NCBI RefSeq assembly: GCF_900102105.1
Contig: NZ_FNBB01000002.1
Coordinates: 682,001-746,000, forward strand
Length of the DNA: 64,000 bases
Direction of reading: 5' to 3'
DNA from: Agrobacterium pusense
GTDB taxonomy: Bacteria; Pseudomonadota; Alphaproteobacteria; Rhizobiales; Rhizobiaceae
In this document: positions 17,367 through 26,781 of the stretch, in pieces
How the letters are laid out: each line of letters begins with the position of its first letter
How positions within the stretch are numbered: position 1 is the first letter of the stretch
The notes under the pieces: generated by a model
Databases searched by the model: none
The model's input: the letters and a program-made list of their open reading frames with translations, nothing else
What the model was told of the DNA's origin: nothing
Translations under genes and position numbers: made by a program

Positions 17367-18581
17367 ATGACGAGCAGGTGGATAAAAAAAGCAGCATGGA
17401 AAAGGGCGCCGTTTTCGTCGCTCCTCAAAGACCGCAAAGGCACCTTCGCCATTATGACAGCACTGCTGCTGCCGGTCTTTATCATTTTGCTGGGGCTGCT
17501 TTTTGAGGGTGGCAGGGCGCTGGCCTATTACAACCAGTCAAAGCGGGTCATGGCCATGGCGTGTGAAAGAGCCACCAAGCCGACTCGCACCTACACATTG
17601 TCCGACGAAGTCCGGCGCGACAATGTGGCCGCAGCCTTCGATGCGATGATTCAATCCACCAAGCAGAAGGTCCTCTCGCGCGAGGTGAAGGTGGACTGGA
17701 CCACGACGAATATCAAGGCCGAGTTCAGTTACAGTTTGATTTTCTCGGAGATGTTCAATCTCGATAAGCTGAAATATCGCCTCAATGAGTCCTGCGAAGG
17801 TATCCCGCCTTACCCCGAGGACGATGCGGTCATCATTGACAATATGTTCGAGAGCAACGCTCTCGGCGTCGAGCGGATCTTGAAAAACGGCGTCACCAAG
17901 GAAACACCCGGCGGTTGCTGGGGTGTCTATCCCTATTCTGAAATTGGATGGGATGGCGGCACCGGGCCCGGTGTCGAGTTGCAGGACTGGAGCAGCCCCT
18001 GCTGCCGCCGTAACCACAATTGGCAGGGTTATCCAGCCGGAATGCAGAGCAAGAAACTCAACGAGGCCCCTACCGCCAACGACAAAGCCTGCACTCTGAA
18101 GGAAGTCGATAAGGCAAAGACCACCGACAAGATCGAAATCGAAAAGAAGGTGGGCACCGAGCTCTCATTGCCAACCCGTTATGTCATGGAACTCGACAGC
18201 GACTGGGGGCCGCCTGCGCCCGGCAAGAAAAAAAATAATGAAGCCAATAGCTCGATCTACAAGGATGTCGAGCTTCACCCCGGAATATATAAGATCATGG
18301 TTTGGTATAATGGGCGCCGGGCCGTCGAGGACGTGGAAAAAACCAACGGCATCAAGATTTCGCTACAGCAGCGGCTCCCCACCCTGAGACCTCAGCAGAA
18401 GGTGTGGGAGTTGACTCAAGATAAAAACAGCATTGCCTGGACACCGAGGGATTACAGTTTCAGGGTCAAAGCCTACTCCATCTATCGGGTGACTATCGAG
18501 GCTACCGGACTGAGCGACAGTTTCGGCGGCATCATCACGGGCTTCCAGCTCATCTATGTGGATCGAGTGGAAGAAGACTGA
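17367..18581 (+). CDS. TadG-like pilus-assembly/secreted protein
   Basis: The 404-residue product has the TadE/TadG-type N-terminus: a basic stretch, LLKDRKGTFAIMTALLLPVF, then the hydrophobic IILLGLLFEGGRALAYY, which anchors a large outer domain. In Flp/Tad systems such pseudopilin-like proteins join the pilus or its assembly machine. The outer domain contains several cysteines (GGCWGV, SPCCRRN) and a lysine-rich, lower-GC stretch near 18215-18250 (GKKKNNEANS). The ATG at 17367 follows an alternative TTG at 17364. Two more small Tad-like genes follow, but no tadA, tadB, tadC, cpaA or rcpA is in the window. Confidence 0.65.
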   Translation: MTSRWIKKAAWKRAPFSSLLKDRKGTFAIMTALLLPVFIILLGLLFEGGRALAYYNQSKRVMAMACERATKPTRTYTLSDEVRRDNVAAAFDAMIQSTKQKVLSREVKVDWTTTNIKAEFSYSLIFSEMFNLDKLKYRLNESCEGIPPYPEDDAVIIDNMFESNALGVERILKNGVTKETPGGCWGVYPYSEIGWDGGTGPGVELQDWSSPCCRRNHNWQGYPAGMQSKKLNEAPTANDKACTLKEVDKAKTTDKIEIEKKVGTELSLPTRYVMELDSDWGPPAPGKKKNNEANSSIYKDVELHPGIYKIMVWYNGRRAVEDVEKTNGIKISLQQRLPTLRPQQKVWELTQDKNSIAWTPRDYSFRVKAYSIYRVTIEATGLSDSFGGIITGFQLIYVDRVEED

Positions 18582-18582
18582 G

Positions 18583-19149
18583 ATGAAGTCTTTTCTTTCC
18601 CTGCTTCAGGATAAAAGCTGCGGCGGCCCGCGCGGATGCCGGTTCACGCACGCGGCATGTTACCGGTTGTTTGGCGACCGAAAGGCGGCAACGGCGGTGG
18701 AGACGGCGCTGCTGTTGCCGCTTTTTTTTGCGCTGATTTTCGGGACGCTCGAAATCGGCCTGCTGATGCTCTATTACCTCTATCTCTCTTTTGCGTCCAA
18801 TGCGGGCATCGAGTATCTCCGCAAGGCGGCGGCGGACGGTCGGCCGGCGACCGAGATTGCGTTGCGCAAGGCAATTGCCTCTCATTTCATTGGCGGGACG
18901 GACGAAACCAACCTCAAGATCGCTCTCTTGCCGATCCCGGACGACGATATTGCCGAAGCCAAAGTGCCCACACCGATCGTGAACGATTTTCGCCCGCCCG
19001 CCGATACCGCCGGGCAGTACATTCTGGCAATCGGTTACAAGTGGAATTTTTTGATGCCGACGACGCGGCTCCTCGTGCCGGACACGGGTGGCATTCATCA
19101 GTTGCGCAACATTTCCCTGGCCATCACTGCCGTACGGGTGACCGAATGA
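18583..19149 (+). CDS. TadE-like pseudopilin
   Basis: The 188-residue product has the TadE motif: RLFGDRKAATAVETALLLP runs into the hydrophobic LFFALIFGTLEIGLLMLYYL, with the conserved Glu near the end of the anchor (TLEIG). TadE proteins are processed by a prepilin peptidase and are needed for Flp pilus biogenesis. The gene starts one base after the stop of the preceding TadG-like gene and overlaps the next gene by ATGA. The three are therefore one operon. Confidence 0.75.
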   Translation: MKSFLSLLQDKSCGGPRGCRFTHAACYRLFGDRKAATAVETALLLPLFFALIFGTLEIGLLMLYYLYLSFASNAGIEYLRKAAADGRPATEIALRKAIASHFIGGTDETNLKIALLPIPDDDIAEAKVPTPIVNDFRPPADTAGQYILAIGYKWNFLMPTTRLLVPDTGGIHQLRNISLAITAVRVTE

Positions 19150-19763
19150 AAAAGACGAGATGGTTTTTTCGTCTTGGCAGTTTCGGTCGTTGCCGTTCTG
19201 GCGCTGCGGCGGTGGAAATGGGGCTTCTGGCACCGCTGCTCGTCCTTATGCTTGCCGTGGTCATTGAGGTAGGGCGAGGGTGGCTGAGTTATGACCGGTT
19301 CATGACGGTCGTTGATAATTCGGCACGCTGGGCGGCAAGATTTCCCGAATTCGAGAAACGGGTGCGCACGGGGGTTCCGAGTTTCGTCGTCCTTTCCGGC
19401 AACGGCATTCTCCAGACGGGCAAACTTGACCTGACGCTGAGAAGCGTCAAACTGGTGGACAAGGTCGCCCGGCTGCAATTTCCCGCCCACAATTTTATGG
19501 GTTCTGCCGAAGATGTGCCATGGGAGAAAACCGTGATTGCCAACGGTTTCGTTGCCCAGGAAGCTATCATCGTCGTCTCCGGGCGGTACAGCTATAAGCC
19601 GCTGATCGCGGTCCTCGCCGATATCACGCTCAAATTCGAATATGTTGCGGCTGTTAACCCGTTCTTTTCCCAGCGATATCCATACCAGAGCGGCAAATCG
19701 GATTTCGCAAAATGGAACCTCACGCGCACGCCCAAACCCAAATCTGTACCCAAACCGGACTGA
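19146..19763 (+). CDS. TadE/TadF-like pseudopilin
   Basis: The 205-residue product starts MKKTRWFFRLGSFGRCRSG, followed by AAAVEMGLLAPLLVLMLAVV and IEVGRGWLSYDRFM, the same charged-then-hydrophobic pattern with a conserved Glu as TadE/TadF. The C-terminal outer domain is basic and ends in a proline-lysine tail (RTPKPKSVPKPD). It overlaps the upstream TadE-like gene by four bases and is the last gene of the three. The neighbour trmFO is convergent, seven bases away, with no clear terminator between. Confidence 0.75.
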   Translation: MKKTRWFFRLGSFGRCRSGAAAVEMGLLAPLLVLMLAVVIEVGRGWLSYDRFMTVVDNSARWAARFPEFEKRVRTGVPSFVVLSGNGILQTGKLDLTLRSVKLVDKVARLQFPAHNFMGSAEDVPWEKTVIANGFVAQEAIIVVSGRYSYKPLIAVLADITLKFEYVAAVNPFFSQRYPYQSGKSDFAKWNLTRTPKPKSVPKPD

Positions 19764-19769
19764 GCAGCC

Positions 19770-21200
19770 TCATTGCGCTTCTGTGGCGGTCTGGCCTTCG
19801 CCGAGCCACGCTGCACAATCCTTCAACGCCCGCGCCGCAATCAGCTGACGTTTCATGATCGTCTTGTCCTTGCCGCGAAAACGCTTGACGCCTTCTGGCT
19901 TGACGATCGAGCCCGGCTCCAGTTCGGGGAAGAGGCCGAAATTGATGTTCATCGGCTGGAAGGAGCGTTTGCCCGGTTCATCATCGGAAGACAGGTGGCC
20001 GCCGGTGATGTGGTTGAGCAGCGAACCGAGCGCGGTGGTAGCCGGCGGCAGGCTCGGGGTTTCGCCCTTTTGCTCGGCGGCGGCGAAGCGGCCGGCGAGG
20101 AGGCCGACGGAGGCGCTTTCCACATAACCCTCACAACCGGTGATCTGGCCGGCGAAACGCAGGTCCGGCCGGGATTTCAGCTTCAGCGAGGGGTCAAGCA
20201 GGGTGGGGGAATCGATATAGGTGTTGCGGTGCAGGCCGCCGAGGCGCGCGAATTCCGCATTTTCGAGGCCGGGTATCATGCGGAACACATCCGCCTGAAC
20301 GCCGTATTTCAGCTTCGTCTGGAAACCGACCATGTTGTAGAGCGTGCCGAGCGCATTGTCCTGGCGCAGCTGGACGACGGCATAGGCCTTGACGGTGGGG
20401 TTGTGGGCATTGGTGAGGCCCATCGGCTTCATCGGGCCATGTCGCAGCGTTTCGCGTCCGCGCTCGGCCATGATTTCGATCGGCAGGCAGCCGTCGAAAT
20501 AGGGCGTGCCTTCCCATTCCTTGAAACCGACCGTGTCGCCGGCGATCAGCGCGTCGATGAAGGCGTTATATTGCTGCTCATCCAGGGGGCAGTTGATGTA
20601 GTCCTTGCCCGTGCCGCCGGGGCCGACCTTGTCGTAACGCGACTGGTACCAGCAGATATCCATGTTGATGCTGTCGCGGTGGACGATGGGGGCGATGGCG
20701 TCGAAAAAGGCGAGCGCATCCTCACCCGTCTCGGCCTGGATGGCGGCGGCAAGATCCGGCGAGGTAAGAGGCCCGGTCGCGATGATCGTGTTGCCCCATT
20801 CCTTCGGCGGAAGGCCGTTCACCTCTTCGCGGACGATCGTCACCAGTGGGTGACCCTCCAGCGTTTTCGTCACGGCCTCGGAAAATCCGTCGCGGTCAAC
20901 GGCAAGCGCGCCGCCGGCCGGCACCTGGTGCTTATCGGCGCAGGCCATGATCAGCGAGCCGGCAAGCCGCATTTCCGCGTGGATGACACCAACCGCATTG
21001 GCAGTCGCATCGTCGGAGCGGAAGGAGTTGGAACAGACCAGTTCCGCCAGCGTATCGCCCTTATGTGCATCGGTACCGCGCACACCGCGCATTTCGTGCA
21101 GGATGACGGGAACGCCGCTCTCCGCAATCTGCCATGCGGCTTCCGAGCCGGCCAGCCCGCCGCCGACGACGTGAATGGGAGAAATGGTCTTGTCTTGCAT
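19770..21200 (-). CDS. trmFO: Folate- and FAD-dependent tRNA (uracil-54-C5)-methyltransferase TrmFO
   Basis: TrmFO makes ribothymidine at position 54 of tRNA using methylenetetrahydrofolate and FADH2. The FAD-binding motif is [14 protein letters not shown] near the N-terminus, followed by [26 protein letters not shown] and [13 protein letters not shown]. The start at 21200 gives 476 residues, near family size; an in-frame ATG at 21212 adds four residues and cannot be ruled out. It replaces the SAM-dependent TrmA of enteric bacteria. Confidence 0.93.
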   Translation of the reverse strand: MQDKTISPIHVVGGGLAGSEAAWQIAESGVPVILHEMRGVRGTDAHKGDTLAELVCSNSFRSDDATANAVGVIHAEMRLAGSLIMACADKHQVPAGGALAVDRDGFSEAVTKTLEGHPLVTIVREEVNGLPPKEWGNTIIATGPLTSPDLAAAIQAETGEDALAFFDAIAPIVHRDSINMDICWYQSRYDKVGPGGTGKDYINCPLDEQQYNAFIDALIAGDTVGFKEWEGTPYFDGCLPIEIMAERGRETLRHGPMKPMGLTNAHNPTVKAYAVVQLRQDNALGTLYNMVGFQTKLKYGVQADVFRMIPGLENAEFARLGGLHRNTYIDSPTLLDPSLKLKSRPDLRFAGQITGCEGYVESASVGLLAGRFAAAEQKGETPSLPPATTALGSLLNHITGGHLSSDDEPGKRSFQPMNINFGLFPELEPGSIVKPEGVKRFRGKDKTIMKRQLIAARALKDCAAWLGEGQTATEAQ

Positions 21201-21730
21201 GTCGGTGTCCATGGGCGGCCGCGGGGCCAAGGCTCCCGTCCGGCGGCCGTCATTCGAGTGAGTGTTCCGCGCGGGTCCTAAAAGGACGCGGCATTGTTTG
21301 CCGATGCACTAGCATGCATGGCGGGGGCAGCCAAATGGTTTTGGCGGATGGAGGCTGGTGGGCTACGAAGCTCCCGCCGGGATCGAGGAGCAGGCGCGCA
21401 TTTGAAGCAGGCAGCGGGATGAGTGGGCGAGGTTGGAGATATCAGGGGAGCTAGCCCGCTCATCCCACCCTTCGGGCCACCTTCTCCCCGGCGGGGAAAA
21501 GAAACAAGCGGCGATCTCGAACCCGATGTATTTGGCGTAGCGCCCGTATCCGAAATGCCGGCCGGCCCTGTAAAACCGAATGGTGGCGGAAGCCAGGAGT
21601 GCATCTTCGAAAAATAGCTGCTTGCAGCGGAAACTCCAGAATCAAAAACGGCGCCAGAGGCGCCGCTTTCTTAACCTGTCGCTCAATCGTCGCGCCCTGG
21701 AGGTCGGGCAGCGGGACGATCGTTTACGCC
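21201..21730. other. Long intergenic region with part of a mosaic repeat
   Basis: No convincing gene. Positions 21450-21507 hold half of the palindromic mosaic repeat found whole at 33.5 and 36.2 kb (CCGCTCATCCCACCCTTCGG, then CTTCTCCCCGGCGGGGAAAA). An intrinsic terminator for the leftward DUF1127 gene lies at 21643-21664. Confidence 0.55.
21643..21664 (-). terminator. Terminator of the first DUF1127 gene
   Basis: GGCGCC (21650-21655) and GGCGCC (21659-21664), a self-complementary pair, form a stem; on the minus strand it is followed by GTTTTT. It lies about 67 bases past the stop codon. Confidence 0.7.
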
Positions 21731-21874
21731 TTAGCGGAACGAACGGGCTGCTACGTTACGGATGTCGTAACGGGTCAGGCCGATGTCGCTCAGAGCCTGG
21801 TTGGAGAGGCTGCCGAGTTCGTTGATCGTGCGGCGGTAGGAGATCCAGTTCTTTGCGATGCGGATAGGGTTCAT
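21731..21874 (-). CDS. DUF1127 small protein
   Basis: The 47-residue product starts MNPIRIAKNWISYRRTINEL and continues with SLSNQALSDIGLTRYDI, the DUF1127 pattern (aromatic-basic helix, then L-x-D-I-G-x-x-R-x-D-I). An AGGAA site lies about seven bases before the ATG. Work in Agrobacterium and Rhodobacter links short DUF1127 proteins to phosphate metabolism, RNA turnover and stress. The gene is monocistronic with its own terminator. A paralogue lies 470 bases to the right. Confidence 0.88.
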   Translation of the reverse strand: MNPIRIAKNWISYRRTINELGSLSNQALSDIGLTRYDIRNVAARSFR

Positions 21875-22267
21875 GGTCGTTTCCTCAATCTATCTCTGTT
21901 GATTTCGTCTGCCGGCTCAGCGGTTTCTCTGTGCTCTCGGCTGTTGAGGTTTATATATAGACATGAAGCCATGTTGTGCAGTGCAGAATTTAGGCTACTG
22001 CCATGCATTTGTGCAGTATGTCGTCTAAATTTGCGGCTTTGGGTATCATATGGGCAAGATATGAGCGGAAATGCCTGCCTTTGAGGCGGCTTTGAGGGGT
22101 ATGGCGGCCTTAGACGGCTTTCGAAGGGGCTCTGCGGCGTGAGAGGGCAATCGGAGCAGGCTCGGACATCATCCTCGCGTACGCCAACACTCGGCATCAA
22201 TGCATTCATCCGTCGGCCCAGCAGGCGGTACAGAAGAATTGCTTCGAGGTGGGCGCCGCCCAAAACG

Positions 22268-22303
22268 AAAAAAGGCCAGAGGCGGAAGCCTCAGGCCTTT
22301 TTG
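22268..22303 (-). terminator. Terminator of the second DUF1127 gene
   Basis: AAAGGCC, GAGGC / GCCTC, GGCCTTT form a long interrupted stem with A and T runs on both sides, so it can work in either direction. It lies about 45 bases beyond the DUF1127 stop at 22347. Confidence 0.8.
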
Positions 22304-22346
22304 GGTAGGTCGTCTCGCATCCGCCGCAGAGCGGCGGGGCGTCCAA

Positions 22347-22493
22347 TTAGAAGCCGACGGCGGTCTTGGCGACGCGGCGGATGTCCTGACGGCCAATGCC
22401 GAGGTCATTCAGTTCGCGGTCGGTCATGCGGCCGAGTTCGGTTACGGTCTGACGATACTTGCGCCAGTTGGTGAGCGAGCGTGCAATGTTCAT
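22347..22493 (-). CDS. DUF1127 small protein, second copy
   Basis: The 48-residue product starts MNIARSLTNWRKYRQTVTEL and continues GRMTDRELNDLGIGRQDIRR, a clear DUF1127 sequence. Two start codons are possible. The ATG at 22493 is chosen because a GAGGAAG site lies six bases upstream; the ATG at 22499 would touch that site. It is a diverged paralogue of the gene at 21731-21874 with the same strand and the same monocistronic layout with a strong terminator. Confidence 0.9.
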   Translation of the reverse strand: MNIARSLTNWRKYRQTVTELGRMTDRELNDLGIGRQDIRRVAKTAVGF

Positions 22494-23084
22494 TTTCATC
22501 TTCCTCTTCGTGCTGTTCAGTCGCCGCGGCCAGTCTTGGGAGGCTTTGGTCCGGGGCTGAACTCGATCTCTGTATGACCATAAATATAATCGGTTTAATC
22601 AAAACAAAAACAGACAAAGCAAGATGCCACCTATGCATTAAACGCAATGCAATCCCGTAAAACGCCCCGATTGCGGCGATTCATGCATAATTTGTGACCA
22701 ATTTGTGTGCTTTTGATGGAGTTATCCGCTGCAGCCTTGCGGCGGTGCGTCATGCGGCGGCTGCGTGCGGCGGTACCGGCGCCATCATGTGCCCGCCATG
22801 CCATATTATATATAATGTCAGTGCAGCCGCGTGTTAGCGTGAAGCGGCCATATGATGGGGGGTCGGTAATCGGGGAGGACGATGGCGCGCTACGCCGCTT
22901 TCGTCCCTGTATCCGGAAGGCTTGCCGGTCTTTCGTGTTCCGAAAATCCGTTGGCCGGTCGCGAAAGCGGGTCGGGCCTCCTTCTGCCCAGCCCGGCCGG
23001 CAAGAAAAGTCCGGGCGAAACGAAAGGCAGCGGAACGGCGTGCTTGACCCTTTCTGAACATTGTGACATACCGCCGCCCAACGT
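22494..23084. other. Long intergenic region upstream of tRNA-Leu
   Basis: It holds the DUF1127 promoter on the left and presumably the tRNA-Leu promoter on the right. A TATTATATATAATG stretch at about 22803-22816 could be a strong -10 region. A 74-codon frame from 22882 with a good ribosome site is judged not to be a gene because it ends inside the tRNA. Confidence 0.45.
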
Positions 23085-23167
23085 GCGGGTATGGCGGAAT
23101 TGGTAGACGCATTGGTTTTAGGTACCAACGCTTCGGCGTGGGAGTTCGAGTCTCTCTACCCGCACCA
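23085..23167 (+). tRNA. tRNA-Leu (anticodon TAG)
   Basis: An 83-base cloverleaf including a genome-encoded CCA. The acceptor arm GCGGGTA pairs with TACCCGC; the anticodon loop TTTAGGT is closed by TTGGT/ACCAA, giving anticodon TAG. The long variable arm around GCTTCGGC is typical of leucine tRNAs. The T arm has GTTCGAGTC. Confidence 0.95.
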
Positions 23168-23407
23168 CAAGCAAGGCATGGCTGTGCCACGCTTGCGCCA
23201 GAGTGCATCCTTACAGGATGCGGGGAGCTTCGGGGTTCATTTCTCCCCTTTGGTCTTTATTCTCCGGTGCAGGCGTAACGGTGTCCGGCAGGCGCTTGTG
23301 TAAGAAATAAGGGAAGCCACGGCCGGGGAACGATGTTTCCGGCGCAGTGCTCGAAAGTAAACCAACGGCTGTCTGAGCACCGCCGCCATGATGTGAAGGT
23401 TAGGAAA

Positions 23408-24886
23408 ATGCAGGTTATCGAAACGCTCGCTGAAGGGCTGAAGCGCGAACTCAAGGTCGTTATTCCGGCTGCCGACATGAAGGCCCGTCTGGACGAGCGC
23501 CTGGTCGACGCCAAGGACAAGGTTCGCATCAACGGTTTCCGTCCCGGCAAGGTGCCGGTTGGCCACCTGAAGAAGATGTACGGCAAGTCCATCATGGCCG
23601 ACCTCGTCAACGAGCTGGTTCGTGAAAAGCCGTCCGAAATCCTCTCCAGCCGTGGCGAGAAGTCTGCAACGCAGCCTGCGATCTCCATGACCGAAGACGA
23701 GCAGGAAGCTGAAAAGATCCTGTCGGCCGAATCCGACTTCGAATTCACCGTTGCCTACGAAATCATTCCGGCCATCGAACTGAAGGCCAATGACGGCATC
23801 AAGGTTACCCGCGAAGTTGTGGAAGTGACCGAAGACGAAATCAACGAGCAGATCCTCAAGATCGCCGAAAGCGCCCGCACCTACGAGACCAAGAAGGGCA
23901 AGGCCGCTGAAGGCGACCGCGTCACCATGAACTACCTCGGCAAGGTTGACGGCGTTGCTTTCGACGGCGGCGCTGCTGAAGACGCTGAACTGGTTCTCGG
24001 TTCGGGCCGCTTCATCCCCGGCTTCGAAGACCAGCTGGTTGGCGTCAAGGCCGGCGACGAAAAGACCATCACAGTGACGTTCCCGGCCGATTACCCGGCG
24101 GCGAACCTTGCCGGCAAGGAAGCCAACTTCGACATCACCGTCAAGGAAGTTGCTGCCGCCGCTCCGGTTGAAATCAACGACGAACTGGCCGAAAAGCTTG
24201 GCCTCGAATCGGCTGAAAAGCTGAAGGAAATCGTCAAGGGTCAGATCGAAAGCCAGTACGGCAACGTCACCCGCCAGAAGGTCAAGCGTCAGATCCTCGA
24301 CCAGCTGGACGAGATGTACAAGTTCGACACGCCGGCTGGCCTGGTTGACGCCGAGTTCGACAACATCTGGCGCCAGATCAACACCGATCTCGCTCAGTCC
24401 GGCAAGACCTTCGCTGACGAAGACACGACCGAAGAAGAAGCCCGCGAAGAATATCGCAAGCTGGCTGAACGCCGCGTCCGTCTTGGCCTCGTTCTCTCCG
24501 AAATCGGCGAAAAGGCCGGCGTCGAAGTGACCGAAGAGGAAATGCAGCGCGCGCTGTTCCAGCAGCTGCAGCAGTTCCCGGGCCAGCAGAAGGAAATCCT
24601 CGATTTCTTCCGCAACACCCCCGGCGCTTCCGCTTCGCTGCGCGCTCCGATCTTCGAAGAAAAGGTCATCGACAAGCTGCTCACCGAAATCTCGGTAACG
24701 GACAAGACCGTTTCCAAGGAAGAGCTGCTGGCTGACGACGGCGAAGAAGCCACGGAAACCAAGAAGAAGGCGCCTGCCAAGAAAAAGGCTGCTGCCAAGG
24801 CTGACGACGCCGCTGAAGGCGAAGAAGCCGCCCCGAAGAAGAAGGCTCCGGCCAAGAAGAAGGCTGCTGAAGGCGACGCCGAATAA
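23408..24886 (+). CDS. tig: Trigger factor
   Basis: Trigger factor binds the ribosome exit tunnel and folds nascent chains. The ATG at 23408 gives 492 residues beginning [15 protein letters not shown]. The ribosome-binding signature [19 protein letters not shown] is at about 44-62; an FKBP-type domain ([20 protein letters not shown]) covers about 160-245, and the chaperone C-domain follows. The protein ends in a low-complexity tail of about 45 residues with repeated [11 protein letters not shown] blocks and acidic runs, absent from E. coli Tig (432 residues) but found in rhizobial homologues. A hairpin terminator follows. Confidence 0.95.
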   Translation: MQVIETLAEGLKRELKVVIPAADMKARLDERLVDAKDKVRINGFRPGKVPVGHLKKMYGKSIMADLVNELVREKPSEILSSRGEKSATQPAISMTEDEQEAEKILSAESDFEFTVAYEIIPAIELKANDGIKVTREVVEVTEDEINEQILKIAESARTYETKKGKAAEGDRVTMNYLGKVDGVAFDGGAAEDAELVLGSGRFIPGFEDQLVGVKAGDEKTITVTFPADYPAANLAGKEANFDITVKEVAAAAPVEINDELAEKLGLESAEKLKEIVKGQIESQYGNVTRQKVKRQILDQLDEMYKFDTPAGLVDAEFDNIWRQINTDLAQSGKTFADEDTTEEEAREEYRKLAERRVRLGLVLSEIGEKAGVEVTEEEMQRALFQQLQQFPGQQKEILDFFRNTPGASASLRAPIFEEKVIDKLLTEISVTDKTVSKEELLADDGEEATETKKKAPAKKKAAAKADDAAEGEEAAPKKKAPAKKKAAEGDAE

Positions 24887-24916
24887 TCTTCTTCAGTGCA
24901 AGCTGATTTGAATGGA

Positions 24917-24945
24917 AGGGCCGTGGCGAAAGCTGCGGCCTTTTT
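24917..24945 (+). terminator. Terminator of tig
   Basis: GGCCGTGGC / GCTGCGGCC form a stem around GAAA, followed by TTTTTG. It lies 31 bases past the tig stop codon. Confidence 0.75.
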
Positions 24946-25092
24946 GTTTGGCCGTCTTTTTTGGTGGGGTGCGACAGTCACCCGATCCACAGTCTTCCGA
25001 CATGGTTATGTCATCCCTGGTTATTATGTTTCCAATCCATGGCCACCAGTTCATGCGTCACCGGCCAAAGCGGGGGAGTCAATGGAAGCGCC

Positions 25093-25629
25093 ATGGGTGT
25101 CAGAAACTACCTGATCGAGGGTGTCTCCGGTGTCGGCAAGACATCGGTTGCAACAGAACTTCAGCGACGCGGCCATCATGTGATCCATGGCGACCGCGAA
25201 CTTGCATATAAGGGCGACCCTGAAACGGGCGCGGCCCTTGATCCAGCTCTGGAGGGCGATGCGGCGGATATGCGTTTCCGTCACCGGCATCATATATGGG
25301 ATGTCGAAAAGGTTCGGCGGATTGCCGCCGATCACAGCCAGACGCTCACATTCTTCTGCGGTGGCTCAAGGAATTTTCAGCGTTTTATCGATGTGTTCGC
25401 TGAGGTCTTCGTTCTCGATCTTGAAAGCGAGACCCTGCGAAGACGATTGATCGAAAGACCCCGGGACGAGTTTGGCGGACAGCCGGAGGAGCGGGAATTT
25501 GTTCTGCAGCTCCATGCGACGAAAGAAGACATTCCCGCTTACGCCACGGTCATCGATTCATCCCGATCTCTAAATGCTGTCGTGGATGATATTCTCGCGC
25601 GTTGCGCGCCACCAATTGAAAAAGAGTAG
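25093..25629 (+). CDS. P-loop nucleoside/shikimate-kinase-like protein
   Basis: The 178-residue product has a Walker A motif near the N-terminus (LIEGVSGVGKTSVATELQRR, about residues 6-25), then HVIHGDRELAYKGD and a C-terminal helix. The fold resembles small kinases of the shikimate or adenylate kinase type. FFCGGSRNFQRFID and FVLDLESETLRRRLIERP look like the acceptor and lid parts, with arginines as lid residues. The substrate cannot be identified. The ATG at 25093 has GGAAG upstream; longer in-frame starts run into the tig terminator region. It appears to be a single-gene unit. Confidence 0.65.
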   Translation: MGVRNYLIEGVSGVGKTSVATELQRRGHHVIHGDRELAYKGDPETGAALDPALEGDAADMRFRHRHHIWDVEKVRRIAADHSQTLTFFCGGSRNFQRFIDVFAEVFVLDLESETLRRRLIERPRDEFGGQPEEREFVLQLHATKEDIPAYATVIDSSRSLNAVVDDILARCAPPIEKE

Positions 25630-25700
25630 CGACCGGGCGTCCCGCATCCTTGTTCCGATCACAATGCAGTGCAGCATGATTTTTTGCTGCATATGCTCTT

Positions 25701-25715
25701 GTTCATCTCCCGTTC
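25701..25715. promoter_or_regulatory. GTTC-N7-GTTC box 3
   Basis: GTTC at 25701-25704 and 25712-25715 flank ATCTCCC. The core GTTCATC is shared with the boxes at 5830 and 6029. The nearest downstream gene is the beta-barrel-like protein at 25877. Confidence 0.45.
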
Positions 25716-25876
25716 ATCTGGCACCCTGCGGAGCATGATTTGCCCGGTCGTATCAGGCGGCCGTTCGGGCATTGCGCCGCTTGAAAGTGGCCTCATCGCA
25801 GCCAAACCATTGGCCTTAGCTTTTACCGTGCTTGCCGGGTTCTCCCGGTGCGCCCTTAATTTGCCAGGGGACAAGT

Positions 25877-26524
25877 ATGTCGCTCCGAACGGGTTCTGCC
25901 CTTGTATTATTGTTCTTCACCGCAGCCGCGGCCGCCCATGCCGATGAGGCGGGGCTGATCTGGAAGCCGGTCAAGAATTCCGATCGGTCCTATACGGCGC
26001 GCATCGGCGCGAAACTGCCGGTCGATACCCCGATCCGGGCCGGGCTGGAAATGGGCATGAATGCCTCAAAGACGGGGCGGGTGGTGGATACGCCGGTGCG
26101 GCTGTGGGGTAATGTTACGTTGCTGGCCGAACAACTGCCGGGCGTCTCGCTTGCGCGGGATGTCGGCGTCATGTTCAACGCCCTGACAGGGTCGAGCAGC
26201 GTTTCCATGACCTCGCAGCAGAAGCGTATCGTTACGCCGGAGCTGGATATCGAGGCGAACCGCAATTTCACCGTGCGGTATGACGGCACGGCGCAGCAAT
26301 GGAACGGGCTTGATGTCTCACAATCGCTGCGCCTGTCCCGCTCGGAAACCGGCACGGCCTTCGTGCTGACGGGGGCGAGCCGCAACAGTTTCAACGAGTT
26401 CAGCAGCGGTGTCGCGGTGGAACAGAAGCTGGGCGATCACCTGACGGTGCGCGGGACGCTGGATCAGGGTTATGCGGATCATTTCCGGCCGGGGGTAAGT
26501 GCGCGGTACAGTATTCGGTGGTGA
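25877..26524 (+). CDS. Exported protein, probable outer-membrane beta-barrel
   Basis: The 215-residue product starts with a signal peptide (MSLRTGSALVLLFFTAAAAA, cut near HA-DEAG). The mature part is rich in alternating polar/hydrophobic strands, has no cysteines visible and ends GVSARYSIRW; a C-terminal aromatic residue after alternating hydrophobic positions is the usual mark of an outer-membrane barrel strand. AGGGGAC lies just before the ATG at 25877. A GTTC-N7-GTTC box lies about 160 bases upstream. I do not recognise a named family. Confidence 0.6.
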   Translation: MSLRTGSALVLLFFTAAAAAHADEAGLIWKPVKNSDRSYTARIGAKLPVDTPIRAGLEMGMNASKTGRVVDTPVRLWGNVTLLAEQLPGVSLARDVGVMFNALTGSSSVSMTSQQKRIVTPELDIEANRNFTVRYDGTAQQWNGLDVSQSLRLSRSETGTAFVLTGASRNSFNEFSSGVAVEQKLGDHLTVRGTLDQGYADHFRPGVSARYSIRW

Positions 26525-26593
26525 GGGGGCGGGCTGGCTGTATACGGTTAGTTCGCAGGTGAGAAAGTCTCTTTAGGGGCGAAAACCTTTCCT

Positions 26594-26708
26594 CCGTCAT
26601 GCCGGGCTTGACCCGGTATCCAGTGACGGCGAGTCGGCGCTGTGAAAGAGTCTTTCGTTATCAAAGACTTGATCGCGCTGGATCCCGGCTTAAGGCCGGG
26701 ATGACGGG
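26594..26708. repeat. Palindromic intergenic repeat (CGTCATGCCGGG family)
   Basis: CCGTCATGCCGGGCTTGACC at the left and GGCCGGGATGACGGG at the right are inverted, with ATCAAAGACTTGATCGCGCT inside. A second copy with the same internal sequence lies at 41605-41722. Confidence 0.65.
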
Positions 26709-26781
26709 ATGGGGATGCTGTGCTTTCTCAGAAGGCCGATTACGGCAACTCCGCCGTCTCAAAAGCCGCCCCCGTGCAACC

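Noticed and set aside
22347..22499. The ATG at 22499 as the start of the second DUF1127 gene
   Set aside because: The GAGGAAG site would directly touch this codon. The ATG at 22493 has the correct six-base spacing.
22882..23106. A 74-codon plus-strand frame with a good GGGGAGGA ribosome site
   Set aside because: It runs into and ends within the tRNA-Leu gene, its composition is that of random GC-rich DNA (many Ser, Gly, Pro), and no family motif is seen.
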